Position numbers and translations under genes: made by a program
Notes under the pieces: generated by a model
Seen by the model: only the letters and a program-made list of their open reading frames with translations
The model's database searches: none
What the model was told of the DNA's origin: nothing
Assembly: GCF_001685015.1 (NCBI RefSeq)
Contig: NZ_MAYT01000027.1
Location: 149,436-213,435, forward strand
Direction: 5' to 3'
From: Pseudobacillus wudalianchiensis
GTDB lineage: Bacteria > Bacillota > Bacilli > Bacillales > Domibacillaceae
Length of the DNA stretch: 64,000 bases
Shown here: piece by piece, positions 24,338-32,782 of the stretch
Layout: the number at the start of each line of letters is the position of its first letter
Position numbering within the stretch: the first letter of the stretch is position 1

Positions 24338-25627
24338 CTATTTTTTTGTTTTCCACAATTGTTCCAACAGGATCACGATCATCGTACCAACAAGAAGACC
24401 GTTACTAAAGATATATTGTAAAACAGAAGGAAGATCTCGAAATAGATCAGTGGGCAAAAACATTAATCCAATGCTGATTAACAATGTAATTCCTAATATG
24501 GTCAGCCGGCGTTGATCCAGTTCTTCTTTTAAAATAGATTGAAACGCAATTCCAACCATTTGGACAAACGATGCCAGAAGGGCTGCACTGGCAATTGGTC
24601 CTGGTAACAAAGCTAAAAAGTGAACGATTGCCGGGATAAGAGCTATCGCAGATAACAACAAGCCTGCAACCAGGAAGGGCCCTATTCTTTTCTCTCCCGT
24701 TAATTGAATAAATCCTGACGATACAGGCAATGGAACAACTCCAATAGTAGAAAAAAGAGCAGAGAGAAAATGTGAAATACCACCTGTCCAAGTCCCTCTG
24801 TTAATTGTTTGTTTTCCGTCTCTTTTTGATCCAGGAACTACTTGTTGTGCAGCTGTGACTGCTGCAACCGTATTGGATACGAGGATAAAGGTAAACAAAA
24901 CGGCCGTTATGACCATTCCTGCATCTAGCTTAGGTGTACCCCATGCAAAAACTTCTGGTAATGTAAATAAAGAAGCAGACTCTGAAAAGGCAGGAGACGA
25001 TTTACCAAGTAAGATAAATAATAGCCAGCCTAACAAGATGGCGATCAGCATAGCGTAACTTTTAATCCACCCTTTTCCTTTGACAGATAACAAAATAACA
25101 AGAAAGAACACACCAAATGAAATCGCTGCTGTTCCATAATCAGAATGAGGCGGCACCCCCTTCAATGCCATCATTCCTTTTAAAAACACACCACTTAATT
25201 GGAGAGCAAGGATTAAAAGAAAAGAACCGGTAACTAAAGGGGTAAACAAAAACAGCAGCCGATTCACTAAACCCGTTACACCGAGAACGAAGAGCAAAAG
25301 CCCTGCAATCATTAATCCCCCTTCTAAAAGTTGTAAAGTGTCCTCCGTATTTTCTCCTTGTCCAGCAGCAACCCCTGCTAAAATGACAAATACACTAACC
25401 CATGAGCCTGCAGGTCCATCAGCGATTGGATAGCGATGTCCAAGCCATCCTTGTATAAAAGAACTGATTCCTACGACGAAAAAAGTTCGCTTCATCAAGG
25501 AAGAAACCTCTTCAATAGATAAATGAAATACACTTCCGATTACAATCGGCAAAGCAACGGAATTCGCAAGCAGGAAAATAAACCATTGGAATACACTTAA
25601 GCTGTTATAAAAACGTTGTTTCTTCAT
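24338..25627 (-). CDS. NCS2-family purine/pyrimidine permease
   Basis: A 429-residue integral membrane protein with about 12-14 helices. The segments GYP/HRYPIADGPAGSWVSVFV and VVPLPVSSGFIQLTGEKRIG match the nucleobase-ascorbate (UraA/PucK) family; B. subtilis YwdJ seems the nearest type I recall. It would import a nucleobase with protons. The exact substrate is unknown. A hairpin with a T-run lies in its leader, and the ankyrin gene follows closely. Confidence 0.82.
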   Translation of the reverse strand: MKKQRFYNSLSVFQWFIFLLANSVALPIVIGSVFHLSIEEVSSLMKRTFFVVGISSFIQGWLGHRYPIADGPAGSWVSVFVILAGVAAGQGENTEDTLQLLEGGLMIAGLLLFVLGVTGLVNRLLFLFTPLVTGSFLLILALQLSGVFLKGMMALKGVPPHSDYGTAAISFGVFFLVILLSVKGKGWIKSYAMLIAILLGWLLFILLGKSSPAFSESASLFTLPEVFAWGTPKLDAGMVITAVLFTFILVSNTVAAVTAAQQVVPGSKRDGKQTINRGTWTGGISHFLSALFSTIGVVPLPVSSGFIQLTGEKRIGPFLVAGLLLSAIALIPAIVHFLALLPGPIASAALLASFVQMVGIAFQSILKEELDQRRLTILGITLLISIGLMFLPTDLFRDLPSVLQYIFSNGLLVGTMIVILLEQLWKTKK

Positions 25628-25671
25628 ATTGTTTTCCCTTTCACTTTTGCCTAACGATTAAAGAAATTACT

Positions 25672-25725
25672 TCAAATAAAAAACCCCCTTTTTATGAATG
25701 ATTAATTAAAAAGAAGGGCTTTTGA
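25672..25725 (-). promoter_or_regulatory. Terminator-like hairpin in the permease leader
   Basis: On the minus strand CCTTCTTTTT pairs with AAAAAGGGGG (two G-T pairs), followed by TTTTTT. It lies about 55 bases before the permease start and about 100 bases after the likely transcription start, so it may attenuate the permease. The upstream leader does not match a purine riboswitch consensus. Confidence 0.45.
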
Positions 25726-25827
25726 ATACAGAATCATTATAAGGTGTATGAAGAAGTTCATTTTACATCTAAGAAAATTGATTTTCTCCAAATAAAAGAC
25801 TTTTTAATATAATAAGCTATTTTTTGC

Positions 25828-25857
25828 ATTATAGCATAGTTCTTCACTACATAGTGA
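25828..25857 (-). promoter_or_regulatory. Promoter and palindrome upstream of the permease
   Basis: On the minus strand TGCTATAAT is an extended -10 (hexamer 25833-25828). A 14-base palindrome, TCACTACATAGTGA, covers 25844-25857 next to it. It may be an operator. Confidence 0.45.
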
Positions 25858-26036
25858 TAGTATTAAAACCTCACTGCGTAAACATTCAAAAAGTTTGTTT
25901 TATACTATAGGGCGTTTTAAAAAAGATCGGCGATTTCTCCAAAATTTATAAATTTTTATTCCCCCATTTTATTCGTCTAGACAAGCTGTTTAGTCGCTGC
26001 ATATATTATTACATCCCCATTGAAAGGAGGAATTTT

Positions 26037-26447
26037 ATGTCACACGATATGTCAAACAACATGTCTTCCTGCGAAAGACTTGCCAATATTATTGGAGGCA
26101 TGGTTATCACTTCATCTCCCGCTTGTGTTGTTCAGCGTCTTCGAAATATTAATGCTACTATTTTAGGCCGTCGTACTCGCTCTCCATTAGCCCTTCCATT
26201 TGCCCTCTCTTTTGAAAATAATCGAAATGGCGAAACTCTTAATCTAGGCGAAACAGTTATCCTTCAAAGAGAAATCAACCCATTCCTAACAGCATTGCGT
26301 AAAAGAGGCATTACGGTTACAGCTCTTCACAACCACTGGCTTTTTGATGAACCACGCTTAATGTACATGCACTGGGAAAACGTTGGAGATCCATTTGAAT
26401 TTGCAAGAAAAAGTATTGAAGCGGCAAGAGAAGCAGGTCTCTTCTAA
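26037..26447 (+). CDS. DUF1259-family protein
   Basis: A 136-residue protein after AAAGGAGG. The C-terminal two-thirds fit DUF1259 (LppY/LpqO type): ILQREINPFLTALRKRGITV, TALHNHWLFDEPRLMYMHWE and a final helical segment. The H-N-H and H-W-E residues could bind a metal. The N-terminus MSHDMSNNMSSCERLANIIGG has no signal peptide. Function unknown. It has its own terminator. Confidence 0.72.
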   Translation: MSHDMSNNMSSCERLANIIGGMVITSSPACVVQRLRNINATILGRRTRSPLALPFALSFENNRNGETLNLGETVILQREINPFLTALRKRGITVTALHNHWLFDEPRLMYMHWENVGDPFEFARKSIEAAREAGLF

Positions 26448-26452
26448 AGATC

Positions 26453-26496
26453 AGCCATTTATAACGTCTTTAATAGGCGTTATAAGTGGCTTTTTC
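26453..26496 (+). terminator. Terminator of the DUF1259 gene
   Basis: AGCCATTTATAACG (26453-26466) and CGTTATAAGTGGCT (26478-26491) form a long stem with one G-T pair, followed by TTTTCT. Confidence 0.85.
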
Positions 26497-26590
26497 TCTT
26501 CTTATCGCGACAGTTGTAAAAGTCCTTCATATCTCCTATTCTCCAACAAGTAAAACCTTCGATAACTCAATGTTTCGAAGTCAGCAAACG

Positions 26591-26624
26591 AAAACCGCTT
26601 TCCTATAAAAAGAAAAGCGGTTTT
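26591..26624 (-). terminator. Terminator of the YdhK lipoprotein gene
   Basis: AAAACCGCTTT and AAAGCGGTTTT form an 11-bp stem between the convergent genes. Confidence 0.75.
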
Positions 26625-26657
26625 ACAGACAAATAGGATACTAACTTATGGTGCTTT

Positions 26658-27254
26658 TTATTTTACTGCTGACAATTCACTTTCAGTTACCCATTTATGG
26701 TTTTTTACCTTTTCTCCATTTGTTGTAGAAGTGTAATCGACCATGTAGACAGTTGTGTGTTCTGATGACTCTATTGTAGCTGCAGCCCCTTTCATCCCCT
26801 TCATATGGTCTACTTCTAATGTTACCTTTGTCCCAGGTTCTAAAACTTTTTCGTCCGCTTCTTTTATTTCCTCCTGAATTACCCACTTATGATTGGTTAC
26901 CCTTTCACCGCCAGTAGTTGGATTATAGGAGACAACATAAGCAATCGTATCGTAAGCACCTGCGATCGTTGCTTCTGCCCCTTTAATTCCCTTCATGTGA
27001 TCCGTCTCAAGGATGGCTCTGTCTCCCACTTTATACGTTGGATTCTCTTTCACCTTTAATTCTTTTGGAACTTCTCCGGAGCTAGAATGATCCATCTCTT
27101 CATGGTCCATTCCTTCCGTTTGCTCTGTATGCTCTTGATTTTCGATATTTTTTGTCTCGTCTTCCTTTTTTACACTTTCGTTCTTATCATTTGAGCAGGC
27201 GCCTAACAATAAAAAGAGAGCTGTACATAGCATCATTACTTGTTTTTTTAGCAT
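26658..27254 (-). CDS. ydhK: YdhK-like lipoprotein with two DUF1541 repeats
   Basis: A 198-residue lipoprotein. The signal peptide ends at lipobox LLGAC (about residue 20). A linker rich in Glu, His and Met (HTEQTEGMDHEEMDHSSSG) follows. Two DUF1541 repeats come next, each with VDHMKGxKGAxATI, a tyrosine-rich strand and NHKWV near the end. The Met/His-rich linker and the neighbouring two-component and copper-protein genes point to a metal, probably copper, role at the cell surface. It lies 100 bases downstream of the response regulator. Confidence 0.85.
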   Translation of the reverse strand: MLKKQVMMLCTALFLLLGACSNDKNESVKKEDETKNIENQEHTEQTEGMDHEEMDHSSSGEVPKELKVKENPTYKVGDRAILETDHMKGIKGAEATIAGAYDTIAYVVSYNPTTGGERVTNHKWVIQEEIKEADEKVLEPGTKVTLEVDHMKGMKGAAATIESSEHTTVYMVDYTSTTNGEKVKNHKWVTESELSAVK

Positions 27255-27355
27255 GGTTCTAATCCTCCTTTGACGATTGTTGTATCATCTTATCAAGGAA
27301 ATTTGCAGAAAATATGGAGGAACACCACTAATGTAAACTGGAAACTCTTTTGTCT

Positions 27356-28030
27356 CTACTTCCCTATCCACTTATAGCCTACTCCCCAAACAGTGGACAG
27401 ATAGTGATCAACAGGAAAATGTACTTGCCGGAGCTTTTCCCGAATATTTCGCACGTGAGAATCAATCGTTCTATCTTCTGTGAATGCTTCATCTCCCCAA
27501 ATGCTTTCTAATAAATTGGCTCTCGAAAAGACTTTATTAGGATGTTGTAAGAGTAATCCGAGTAAAGAAAACTCCTTTGGCGTCACTTGGATCACTTGTC
27601 CATCGTAAATCAATTCATGAGCCTCTCCATCCCATAAGAGTCCATCATATTCCATTTTCATTTTTTGATCGCTCTTGGCTCTCCTGAATACGGCTTCTAT
27701 TCTTGCGAGAAGCTCTGCTTCATCGAATGGTTTGGTTATGTAATCATCGGCACCCATTTTTAGTCCTTTGACTACGTCCATTTTTTCATCTCTTGCCGTC
27801 AACATAATAATGGGAACATCAGAAAACTCTCTAATTTGTCTGCATGTACTCCAGCCATCAACTTCCGGCATCATAATATCTAATAGAACCAAATCAACAT
27901 CATGTCTTTTTATATAGGAAATAGCTTTCAGTCCAGAATTAGTTTTGATGCATTGATAATTCGGTGTTAAGTAAATGCTTAATAAGTCTAACATCCTCTC
28001 TTCATCATCTACGAGCAAAATCGTGTTCAT
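27356..28030 (-). CDS. OmpR-family response regulator
   Basis: ATG at 28030 follows GAGGAGGC and gives 224 residues. The receiver has the acidic pair D8-D9, phospho-acceptor D51 (LVLLDIMMP), T in IIMLTARDE and K in DDYITKPFD. A winged-helix DNA-binding domain follows (VTPKEFSLLGLLLQHPNKVF, SHVRNIREKLR). Its start overlaps the kinase stop in an ATGA junction. The kinase at 28027 is its partner. The four-helix copper protein gene divergent from this operon and the YdhK gene are likely targets. Confidence 0.93.
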   Translation of the reverse strand: MNTILLVDDEERMLDLLSIYLTPNYQCIKTNSGLKAISYIKRHDVDLVLLDIMMPEVDGWSTCRQIREFSDVPIIMLTARDEKMDVVKGLKMGADDYITKPFDEAELLARIEAVFRRAKSDQKMKMEYDGLLWDGEAHELIYDGQVIQVTPKEFSLLGLLLQHPNKVFSRANLLESIWGDEAFTEDRTIDSHVRNIREKLRQVHFPVDHYLSTVWGVGYKWIGK

Positions 28031-29406
28031 TCTATTGCCTCCTCTAGCCAAATCAAAAACAAGGTTCCTTTTTGCCTTTCACTTTTTATCTCAATTTGGC
28101 CTCCATGTGCCTCTACCAATTCTTTAACAATGGATAGCCCTAAGCCTGTTCCCCCTAAATTCCTTGAGCGGGATTTATCTACTCGATAAAAACGGTCGAA
28201 GATGAAAGGGATATCTTCTTTAGGGATTCCTGTTCCTTCATCTTTAATGGAAATTAAGACTTTTCCCTTTTCTCTTTCTGCCCAAATACTTGTTTTTGTA
28301 TGGGGAGCAGAGTATTTAATGGCATTGTCCAGTAAGTTAATCAAAATCTGTTCAAATCGCAAAGGATCTATCATCACCTCTATATGTTCACTGCCCTCAC
28401 ATTCGAGATTCATCTTTTTTTCTTGAAAAGCTGGAAGCATTTTTTTACAAATGGCTGTGATATAAGAAGATAACTCTATTCTCGTTAGATCAATTACGAA
28501 AGCATTGCGGTCCAGCTTGGCCAAATTAAACAAATCTTCCATCATCGTAGACAATTTCTCAGATTCCTCATAAATAATGTTGAGATATTGGCCTCTCTCT
28601 TTTTCAGTAATATTTTTTCTTCTCGCGACGTCGGCGTATCCTTTAATATACGTTAAAGGCGTCCTTAATTCATGAGAAATACTCGATAAAAACTCATTTC
28701 TCTCTTCTTTCAAATGCTTTAAATCTTGTGCTAGCACGGTGATAGATCGTGATAATTCACCAAGCTCGTCTTCTCCTCTACCAGGTAATCGCACAGAAAA
28801 GTCACCCTTGCTTAGCTTTTCTGTAGCCCTCTTCATTTGGATAAGAGGAGTGGTCAAAGCTTTTGATAAGAACAGAACCGTGACAATTAAAAGTGCCATG
28901 GTTAAAGCAGCTGCAAACAAGAAGTGCTCATTTAATTTCGAGATCAAGCCTTGTATTTGATCCGTACTTTTGAACATATAGACGTATCCGCTCTGATGGC
29001 CACTCGTTAAATAAGGACTAACCGTAGCAATATACGGCTCATTCTCCCATCGTCTTTCTAAAATCTTTCCATTTCGAGGAACATTTCTTAATTTTTTAGA
29101 TACGACCTTCTGTTCTTCACTATCTACTTTAGAAGAACTGATGATCATACGCTGTTCATGATCTGTAATAATGACTTCCGTATTCGCTTTTAACTCCATT
29201 AAAGCAATATGGTGGAGTGTTTCTTTATTATAAGAATCCTCCAAAACTTCTCTATGACTGTTTCCTCTTGCAAGCAATGCCTGTAATTCCTCTTCGACCC
29301 TGCTTTCTACAAGACCGGTATGTAAAACAAAAAACAAGCAAACCTCAATCATGATCATGACAAAGAAAAACCAGAGACCGAGTTTTAACGTTATTTTGTT
29401 GATCAT
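28027..29406 (-). CDS. Membrane histidine kinase
   Basis: ATG at 29406 is the likely start (about 459 residues), since the frame further upstream crosses the divergent gene's region. Two membrane helices (about 10-30 and 165-185) flank an extracytoplasmic sensor domain. HAMP follows, then the phospho-acceptor box ISHELRTPLTYIKGY, and an HATPase with N-box LINLLDNAIKYS and DEGTGIPKED, GGTGLGLSIV. It phosphorylates the coupled OmpR-type regulator. The signal is unknown; neighbours suggest metal or envelope stress. Confidence 0.92.
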   Translation of the reverse strand: MINKITLKLGLWFFFVMIMIEVCLFFVLHTGLVESRVEEELQALLARGNSHREVLEDSYNKETLHHIALMELKANTEVIITDHEQRMIISSSKVDSEEQKVVSKKLRNVPRNGKILERRWENEPYIATVSPYLTSGHQSGYVYMFKSTDQIQGLISKLNEHFLFAAALTMALLIVTVLFLSKALTTPLIQMKRATEKLSKGDFSVRLPGRGEDELGELSRSITVLAQDLKHLKEERNEFLSSISHELRTPLTYIKGYADVARRKNITEKERGQYLNIIYEESEKLSTMMEDLFNLAKLDRNAFVIDLTRIELSSYITAICKKMLPAFQEKKMNLECEGSEHIEVMIDPLRFEQILINLLDNAIKYSAPHTKTSIWAEREKGKVLISIKDEGTGIPKEDIPFIFDRFYRVDKSRSRNLGGTGLGLSIVKELVEAHGGQIEIKSERQKGTLFLIWLEEAIE

Positions 29407-29465
29407 CCTCACCACTTTTTCGCTTACTATTCTTATCATACTGAATCCAGCATCATAATTTGTGC

Positions 29466-29482
29466 AGTTTTTAAGGAGTTTT
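29466..29482. promoter_or_regulatory. 11-bp-spaced direct repeat in divergent region
   Basis: AGTTTT occurs at 29466-29471 and 29477-29482, one helical turn apart, between the kinase and the copper-protein gene. OmpR-type regulators bind such repeats, so this is a candidate site for the local regulator. Confidence 0.3.
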
Positions 29483-29551
29483 ACTAAAATCGTTAGAAAT
29501 AACATAATACGGGTAGATTTTAAATGACTACTACTATAAGGAGGAAGCTTG

Positions 29552-29878
29552 ATGAACACGATATATGAGGAATGTATCAAAGCTTGTATTGAATGCATGG
29601 AAGCATGCAACCATTGTTATGATTCCTGTTTAAAAGAGGAAGATGTCAGCATGATGGCCGGTTGTATCCGATTAGACAGAGAATGCGCGGATATATGTGC
29701 GTTAGCGATTAAGTCTATGCAATCGAACAGTCCATTTGCTAAACAAATCTGCCAGTTATGTGCCGACATTTGCGAGGCGTGCGGAAATGAATGCAAAAAA
29801 CATGAGCATGATCATTGCCAGAAATGTGCTGAGGCGTGTTTCCGCTGTGCTGAAGAGTGCCATAAGCTGGCAGCGTAA
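29552..29878 (+). CDS. Four-helix-bundle copper-binding protein (Csp/YhjQ-like)
   Basis: A 108-residue protein full of Cys pairs spaced for helices: CIKACIECMEACNHCYDSC, CADICALAI, CQLCADICEACGNECKKH and CQKCAEACFRCAEECHK. This matches the cytosolic copper storage protein family Csp3 (B. subtilis YhjQ), tetramers that bind many Cu(I) ions. ATG at 29552 has AAGGAGG 8 bases upstream. It is divergent from the two-component system and ends at a strong bidirectional terminator. Confidence 0.9.
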   Translation: MNTIYEECIKACIECMEACNHCYDSCLKEEDVSMMAGCIRLDRECADICALAIKSMQSNSPFAKQICQLCADICEACGNECKKHEHDHCQKCAEACFRCAEECHKLAA

Positions 29879-29899
29879 TCTAGACAGAAAGTAAAAATA

Positions 29900-29943
29900 A
29901 ACCAAGTCTGCCTCCCTTAACTAAAGTGGAGGCAGACTTGGTT
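29900..29943. terminator. Bidirectional terminator, copper protein / DoxX
   Basis: AACCAAGTCTGCCTCC (29900-29915) and GGAGGCAGACTTGGTT (29928-29943) form a perfect 16-bp stem with T-rich flanks on both strands. Confidence 0.9.
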
Positions 29944-29982
29944 TTGTTTCTCTCTTTCTAAAACTCGTCTTGTAAAAAAGCG

Positions 29983-30414
29983 TTAAGCCGATTTAGAAGC
30001 ATCATCGTTATATTCTCGCCCTCTAAAGATCACGTGCCCTAATGAATAGAGCTTGCTTCCCGTAACAGCAAGAGATACAGCCATTGCTAAGAACGCGAGA
30101 TCCAATTCATAACCTGCTGATTGTCCGTTCCCTAAGAAACCAGCTGCTAGTTTTACTTTTAAGATCGCTCCGATCATTATAAGAGCTAAGAGAGCGGACA
30201 CCATTTTAGTGCCTAATCCGAGGATTAAAGCTATTCCGCCAGCTGTCTCTATTAAAGCGACCCCATAAGCTAAAAATCCTGGTAAGCCAATGCTTTCAAA
30301 CCAGCCAACAATATTTTCTATTCCCCCTTGGAATTTTGCCAATCCATGAACAAAGAAAGCAATTCCCAACACAACCCGTAAAATTAGGGCACTCCATTCA
30401 TATTTGTTTGTCAT
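29983..30414 (-). CDS. DoxX-family membrane protein
   Basis: ATG at 30414 follows CGGAGGATCTAGA, giving 143 residues with four membrane helices (LILRVVLGIAFFVHGLAKFQ, YGVALIETAGGIALILGLGT). DoxX/CatD-like proteins are linked to redox and thiol stress. The gene directly follows a DODA-type dioxygenase gene (start 26 bases past its stop), the same kind of pair as catD-catE in Bacillus, in which the dioxygenase opens aromatic rings. Control by the divergent XRE-cupin regulator is likely. Confidence 0.87.
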   Translation of the reverse strand: MTNKYEWSALILRVVLGIAFFVHGLAKFQGGIENIVGWFESIGLPGFLAYGVALIETAGGIALILGLGTKMVSALLALIMIGAILKVKLAAGFLGNGQSAGYELDLAFLAMAVSLAVTGSKLYSLGHVIFRGREYNDDASKSA

Positions 30415-30439
30415 TCTAGATCCTCCGTTTTTCATTTTT

Positions 30440-31225
30440 TTACGAACCAAATTGCCATACACTATGGCTCAAGTTTCCATATCGATAGCTTCGATGAATA
30501 AGTTCAGCTTTTCTCTCGTCATCCGCTGCTCCCATTGCATAAAAGATGGGAATAAAGTGCTCATTTCCATATGGCGGCACAGCCAGGCGTGCTGTAGGAG
30601 CCAAAGTATTGTATTGAAACAGCGAGGCCAAGTCCCAATTTTTCAAATGGCGCGCGAGCCACTCATCGAAATCGAGGGCCCAATCATCAATTTCTCCATG
30701 ATCTGACATCATTTTGACTGCTCCGAGATTATGAACTGTTCCCCCGCTGCCAACAATTAAAATATCCTGTTCTCTCAGCTTTGCTAGCGATTTTCCGATT
30801 TTATACTGTTCCTCCGGTGTAAGCCGTGGATTAACAGACATGGCAATGACCGGGACATCAGCCTCTGGATAAAGCAGCCGAAGAACAACCCAAGCACCAT
30901 GATCCAAGCCTCGTCTTGTTTCTGCTTCGTAAAGGATATCCTGTTCAGTAAATAACTCTTCAATTTCCTTAGCGACCTGATTATCTCCTTGAGCTGGGTA
31001 TTGAATACGGTATAAAGCTTCTGGGAAACCTCCAAAGTCATAAATTGTACTGTACGTTTCTACATTGCTTACCTTTTGTACTGGTGATTCCCAATGTGCA
31101 GAAAATAATACAATAGCTTTCGGACGAGGCATTGTCTTGCCTAATTCAGTTAGAAACTGTGTATATTCGTTATCTTCAATGGCTAAAAGCGGCGCTCCAT
31201 GAGCGATAAAGAAAGACGGCATCAT
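30440..31225 (-). CDS. DODA-type extradiol ring-opening dioxygenase
   Basis: A 261-residue LigB-superfamily protein. IAHGAPLLAIEDNEY carries the first metal-binding histidine and LFSAHWESP the second. LDHGAWVVLRLLYP and SGGTVHNLG hold further conserved histidines, and YGNEHFIPIFYAMG is near the C-terminus. This is the 4,5-DOPA/YgiD group of extradiol dioxygenases that open catechol rings with Fe or Zn. AAGGAGG precedes the start. It forms an operon with DoxX and is divergent from an XRE-cupin regulator. Confidence 0.88.
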   Translation of the reverse strand: MMPSFFIAHGAPLLAIEDNEYTQFLTELGKTMPRPKAIVLFSAHWESPVQKVSNVETYSTIYDFGGFPEALYRIQYPAQGDNQVAKEIEELFTEQDILYEAETRRGLDHGAWVVLRLLYPEADVPVIAMSVNPRLTPEEQYKIGKSLAKLREQDILIVGSGGTVHNLGAVKMMSDHGEIDDWALDFDEWLARHLKNWDLASLFQYNTLAPTARLAVPPYGNEHFIPIFYAMGAADDERKAELIHRSYRYGNLSHSVWQFGS

Positions 31226-31426
31226 AATTTATTTTCCTCCTTCAATTTTTTAAATTTTATAAAAGATAATGGATGCAGCCGAATTGGGAGAGGATATTGA
31301 AAATATAAAAATTTGCTATCCCTCAACTTCTCCTGCTTATTAAGATCAAAAGAGATTGTTTTCATACATGGCAGAAAGGTTCATCGTGCAATCATCCAAT
31401 ATTTTTTATTTCTTATGTGAATATTT

Positions 31427-31445
31427 GTTTCCTATAAGATAACAA
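31427..31445. promoter_or_regulatory. 19-base repeat, candidate operator copy 1
   Basis: GTTTCCTATAAGATAACAA recurs at 31492-31510 as GTTTCCTATTAGACAACAA (17 of 19 identical), 65 bases away. Both are in the divergent region of the dioxygenase and XRE-cupin genes, one near each start. Confidence 0.55.
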
Positions 31446-31491
31446 ATTATTTGATAGATCGTCAACTGTTTTTTTGTTAATATAGAATTAA

Positions 31492-31510
31492 GTTTCCTAT
31501 TAGACAACAA
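31492..31510. promoter_or_regulatory. 19-base repeat, candidate operator copy 2
   Basis: This is the second copy, ending 15 bases before the regulator's ATG and overlapping the ribosome-binding region. Its place suggests autoregulation by the XRE-cupin protein. Confidence 0.55.
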
Positions 31511-31525
31511 CCGAGGTGTAATAGT

Positions 31526-32074
31526 ATGGACATTGGTTCGAATATCCGAGTAATCAGAAATAGAAAAAAAATTACCATTGCGCAAATGAGTGAGGCTACA
31601 GGCCTTTCAAAAGGATTCATTAGTAATATGGAAAATAACAATACGTCACCATCTATTGCTACGCTGCAAACAGTGGCTAACTTTCTTCATGTGCCTCTGC
31701 CGTATCTTCTGTTAGAAAAAGAAGAACGGATGAATGTAGTGAGAAAAAATGAGCGGAAATATACGACTCATGAAAGAGAAAACATTAAAGTCGAACATCT
31801 CATTTCAAGAGATGGGCTCACATTGCAGCATGTCGAATTTCCTCCTGGAACCGCAACAGGAGAAGAACCACACGTTCATGAAGGAAAAGAGTGCCACTTA
31901 GTGTTGAAAGGAAAAATCCTAGCTGAACAAGGGGAAGATTCTTTTATATTAGAGGAAGGGGATTCTTTTAGCTGGAATGCTTGCGCCCCTCACTTTGTGA
32001 AAAATATTGGAGAGGATACAGCAGTTGTTTTAATTGCTGTTTATACAGATTCTGCATCCGATGATACTTTATAA
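31526..32074 (+). CDS. XRE-family regulator with cupin sensor domain
   Basis: A 182-residue protein. An N-terminal helix-turn-helix of the XRE type (residues about 5-60; SNIRVIRNRKKITIAQMSEA, GLSKGFISNMENNNTSPSIA) is followed by a cupin barrel (about 105-175; GEEPHVHEGKECHLVLKGKI, LEEGDSFSWNACAPHFVKNI). The H-x-H...E and H residues of the cupin could bind a metal. Such proteins sense a small molecule and repress a neighbouring catabolic or detoxification operon. It faces the dioxygenase-DoxX operon across two repeated sites. Confidence 0.9.
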   Translation: MDIGSNIRVIRNRKKITIAQMSEATGLSKGFISNMENNNTSPSIATLQTVANFLHVPLPYLLLEKEERMNVVRKNERKYTTHERENIKVEHLISRDGLTLQHVEFPPGTATGEEPHVHEGKECHLVLKGKILAEQGEDSFILEEGDSFSWNACAPHFVKNIGEDTAVVLIAVYTDSASDDTL

Positions 32075-32079
32075 AAAAT

Positions 32080-32112
32080 AAAAACCCGCTTCAATGTGGG
32101 TTTTATTTTTTC
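32080..32112 (+). terminator. Terminator of the XRE-cupin gene
   Basis: AAAACCC (32082-32088) and GGGTTTT (32099-32105) form a stem with a TATTTTTTCC tail. Confidence 0.75.
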
Positions 32113-32152
32113 CTTCTCAATCTTAAAAATAAGTAACTGCTTTAATGGTCTT

Positions 32153-32572
32153 TTACAAGTAAAATTCCATGTGCTTTTTGTCTTGTTTGTAATAGTCCAG
32201 CCTGTCTTGTAAGGTGCCTGTATGAAATTCAAACTTATGCCCATCCGGATCAGTGAAGTAAATGGATTTTTTATCTCTCTCATCTCTAGTGCGGCCTATT
32301 AAAATATTTACTTGTAAATTCTCTAATTTTTCATATATACGATCGTAATCCTCTTCTTCTATTGAAAAAGCGATATGCGTGTAAGACTGTCTGATTTCTT
32401 CGCGCGGAATATTCTTTTCTACATTAAGTGCAAGCCATATACCATTTAGGTCAAAATAAGCCGTCCCCCTGCCTTTAACTAACAGCTTCGCTTCAAATAC
32501 GCTTTCGTAAAATTGAATAGAACGCTCTAGATCCGAAACTGAAAACAAAAAATGATTCAAACCTTTTACCAT
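32153..32572 (-). CDS. fosB: Metallothiol transferase FosB (fosfomycin resistance)
   Basis: With ATG at 32572 the protein has 139 residues, and the metal ligands fall at His7, His66 and Glu115, the numbering known for FosB; this supports the start over 32590. Segments [56 protein letters not shown] and [17 protein letters not shown] match B. subtilis FosB closely. FosB adds bacillithiol or cysteine to fosfomycin with a divalent metal and inactivates it. GGAGGTGG lies upstream. It is a single gene, common on chromosomes of Bacillus. Confidence 0.94.
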   Translation of the reverse strand: MVKGLNHFLFSVSDLERSIQFYESVFEAKLLVKGRGTAYFDLNGIWLALNVEKNIPREEIRQSYTHIAFSIEEEDYDRIYEKLENLQVNILIGRTRDERDKKSIYFTDPDGHKFEFHTGTLQDRLDYYKQDKKHMEFYL

Positions 32573-32782
32573 CAATTTTACCACCTCCAAATTTTCAACT
32601 ATTATACGCTACTATTTTCTATTCAAAGAAATTTGAAAAGCAGCCTCTATACAAAGACTGCTTGTTTGTCGGATTTATTGCTTTCTAGGAAGTGAGTCTA
32701 CTATTTAATTATAATCTTATAGTTTTAAAGGTGCACGAAAATAAACTACTTGATTATTAAGCTATCTAATAAAGTACTCTAA

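Noticed and set aside
25628-25860. Purine riboswitch upstream of the nucleobase permease
   Set aside because: The leader lacks the purine-riboswitch junction and loop sequences. Only a terminator-like hairpin and promoter could be supported.
31145-31225. Alternative short frames within the dioxygenase gene
   Set aside because: The dioxygenase frame holds all metal-binding motifs; the other frames show nothing.
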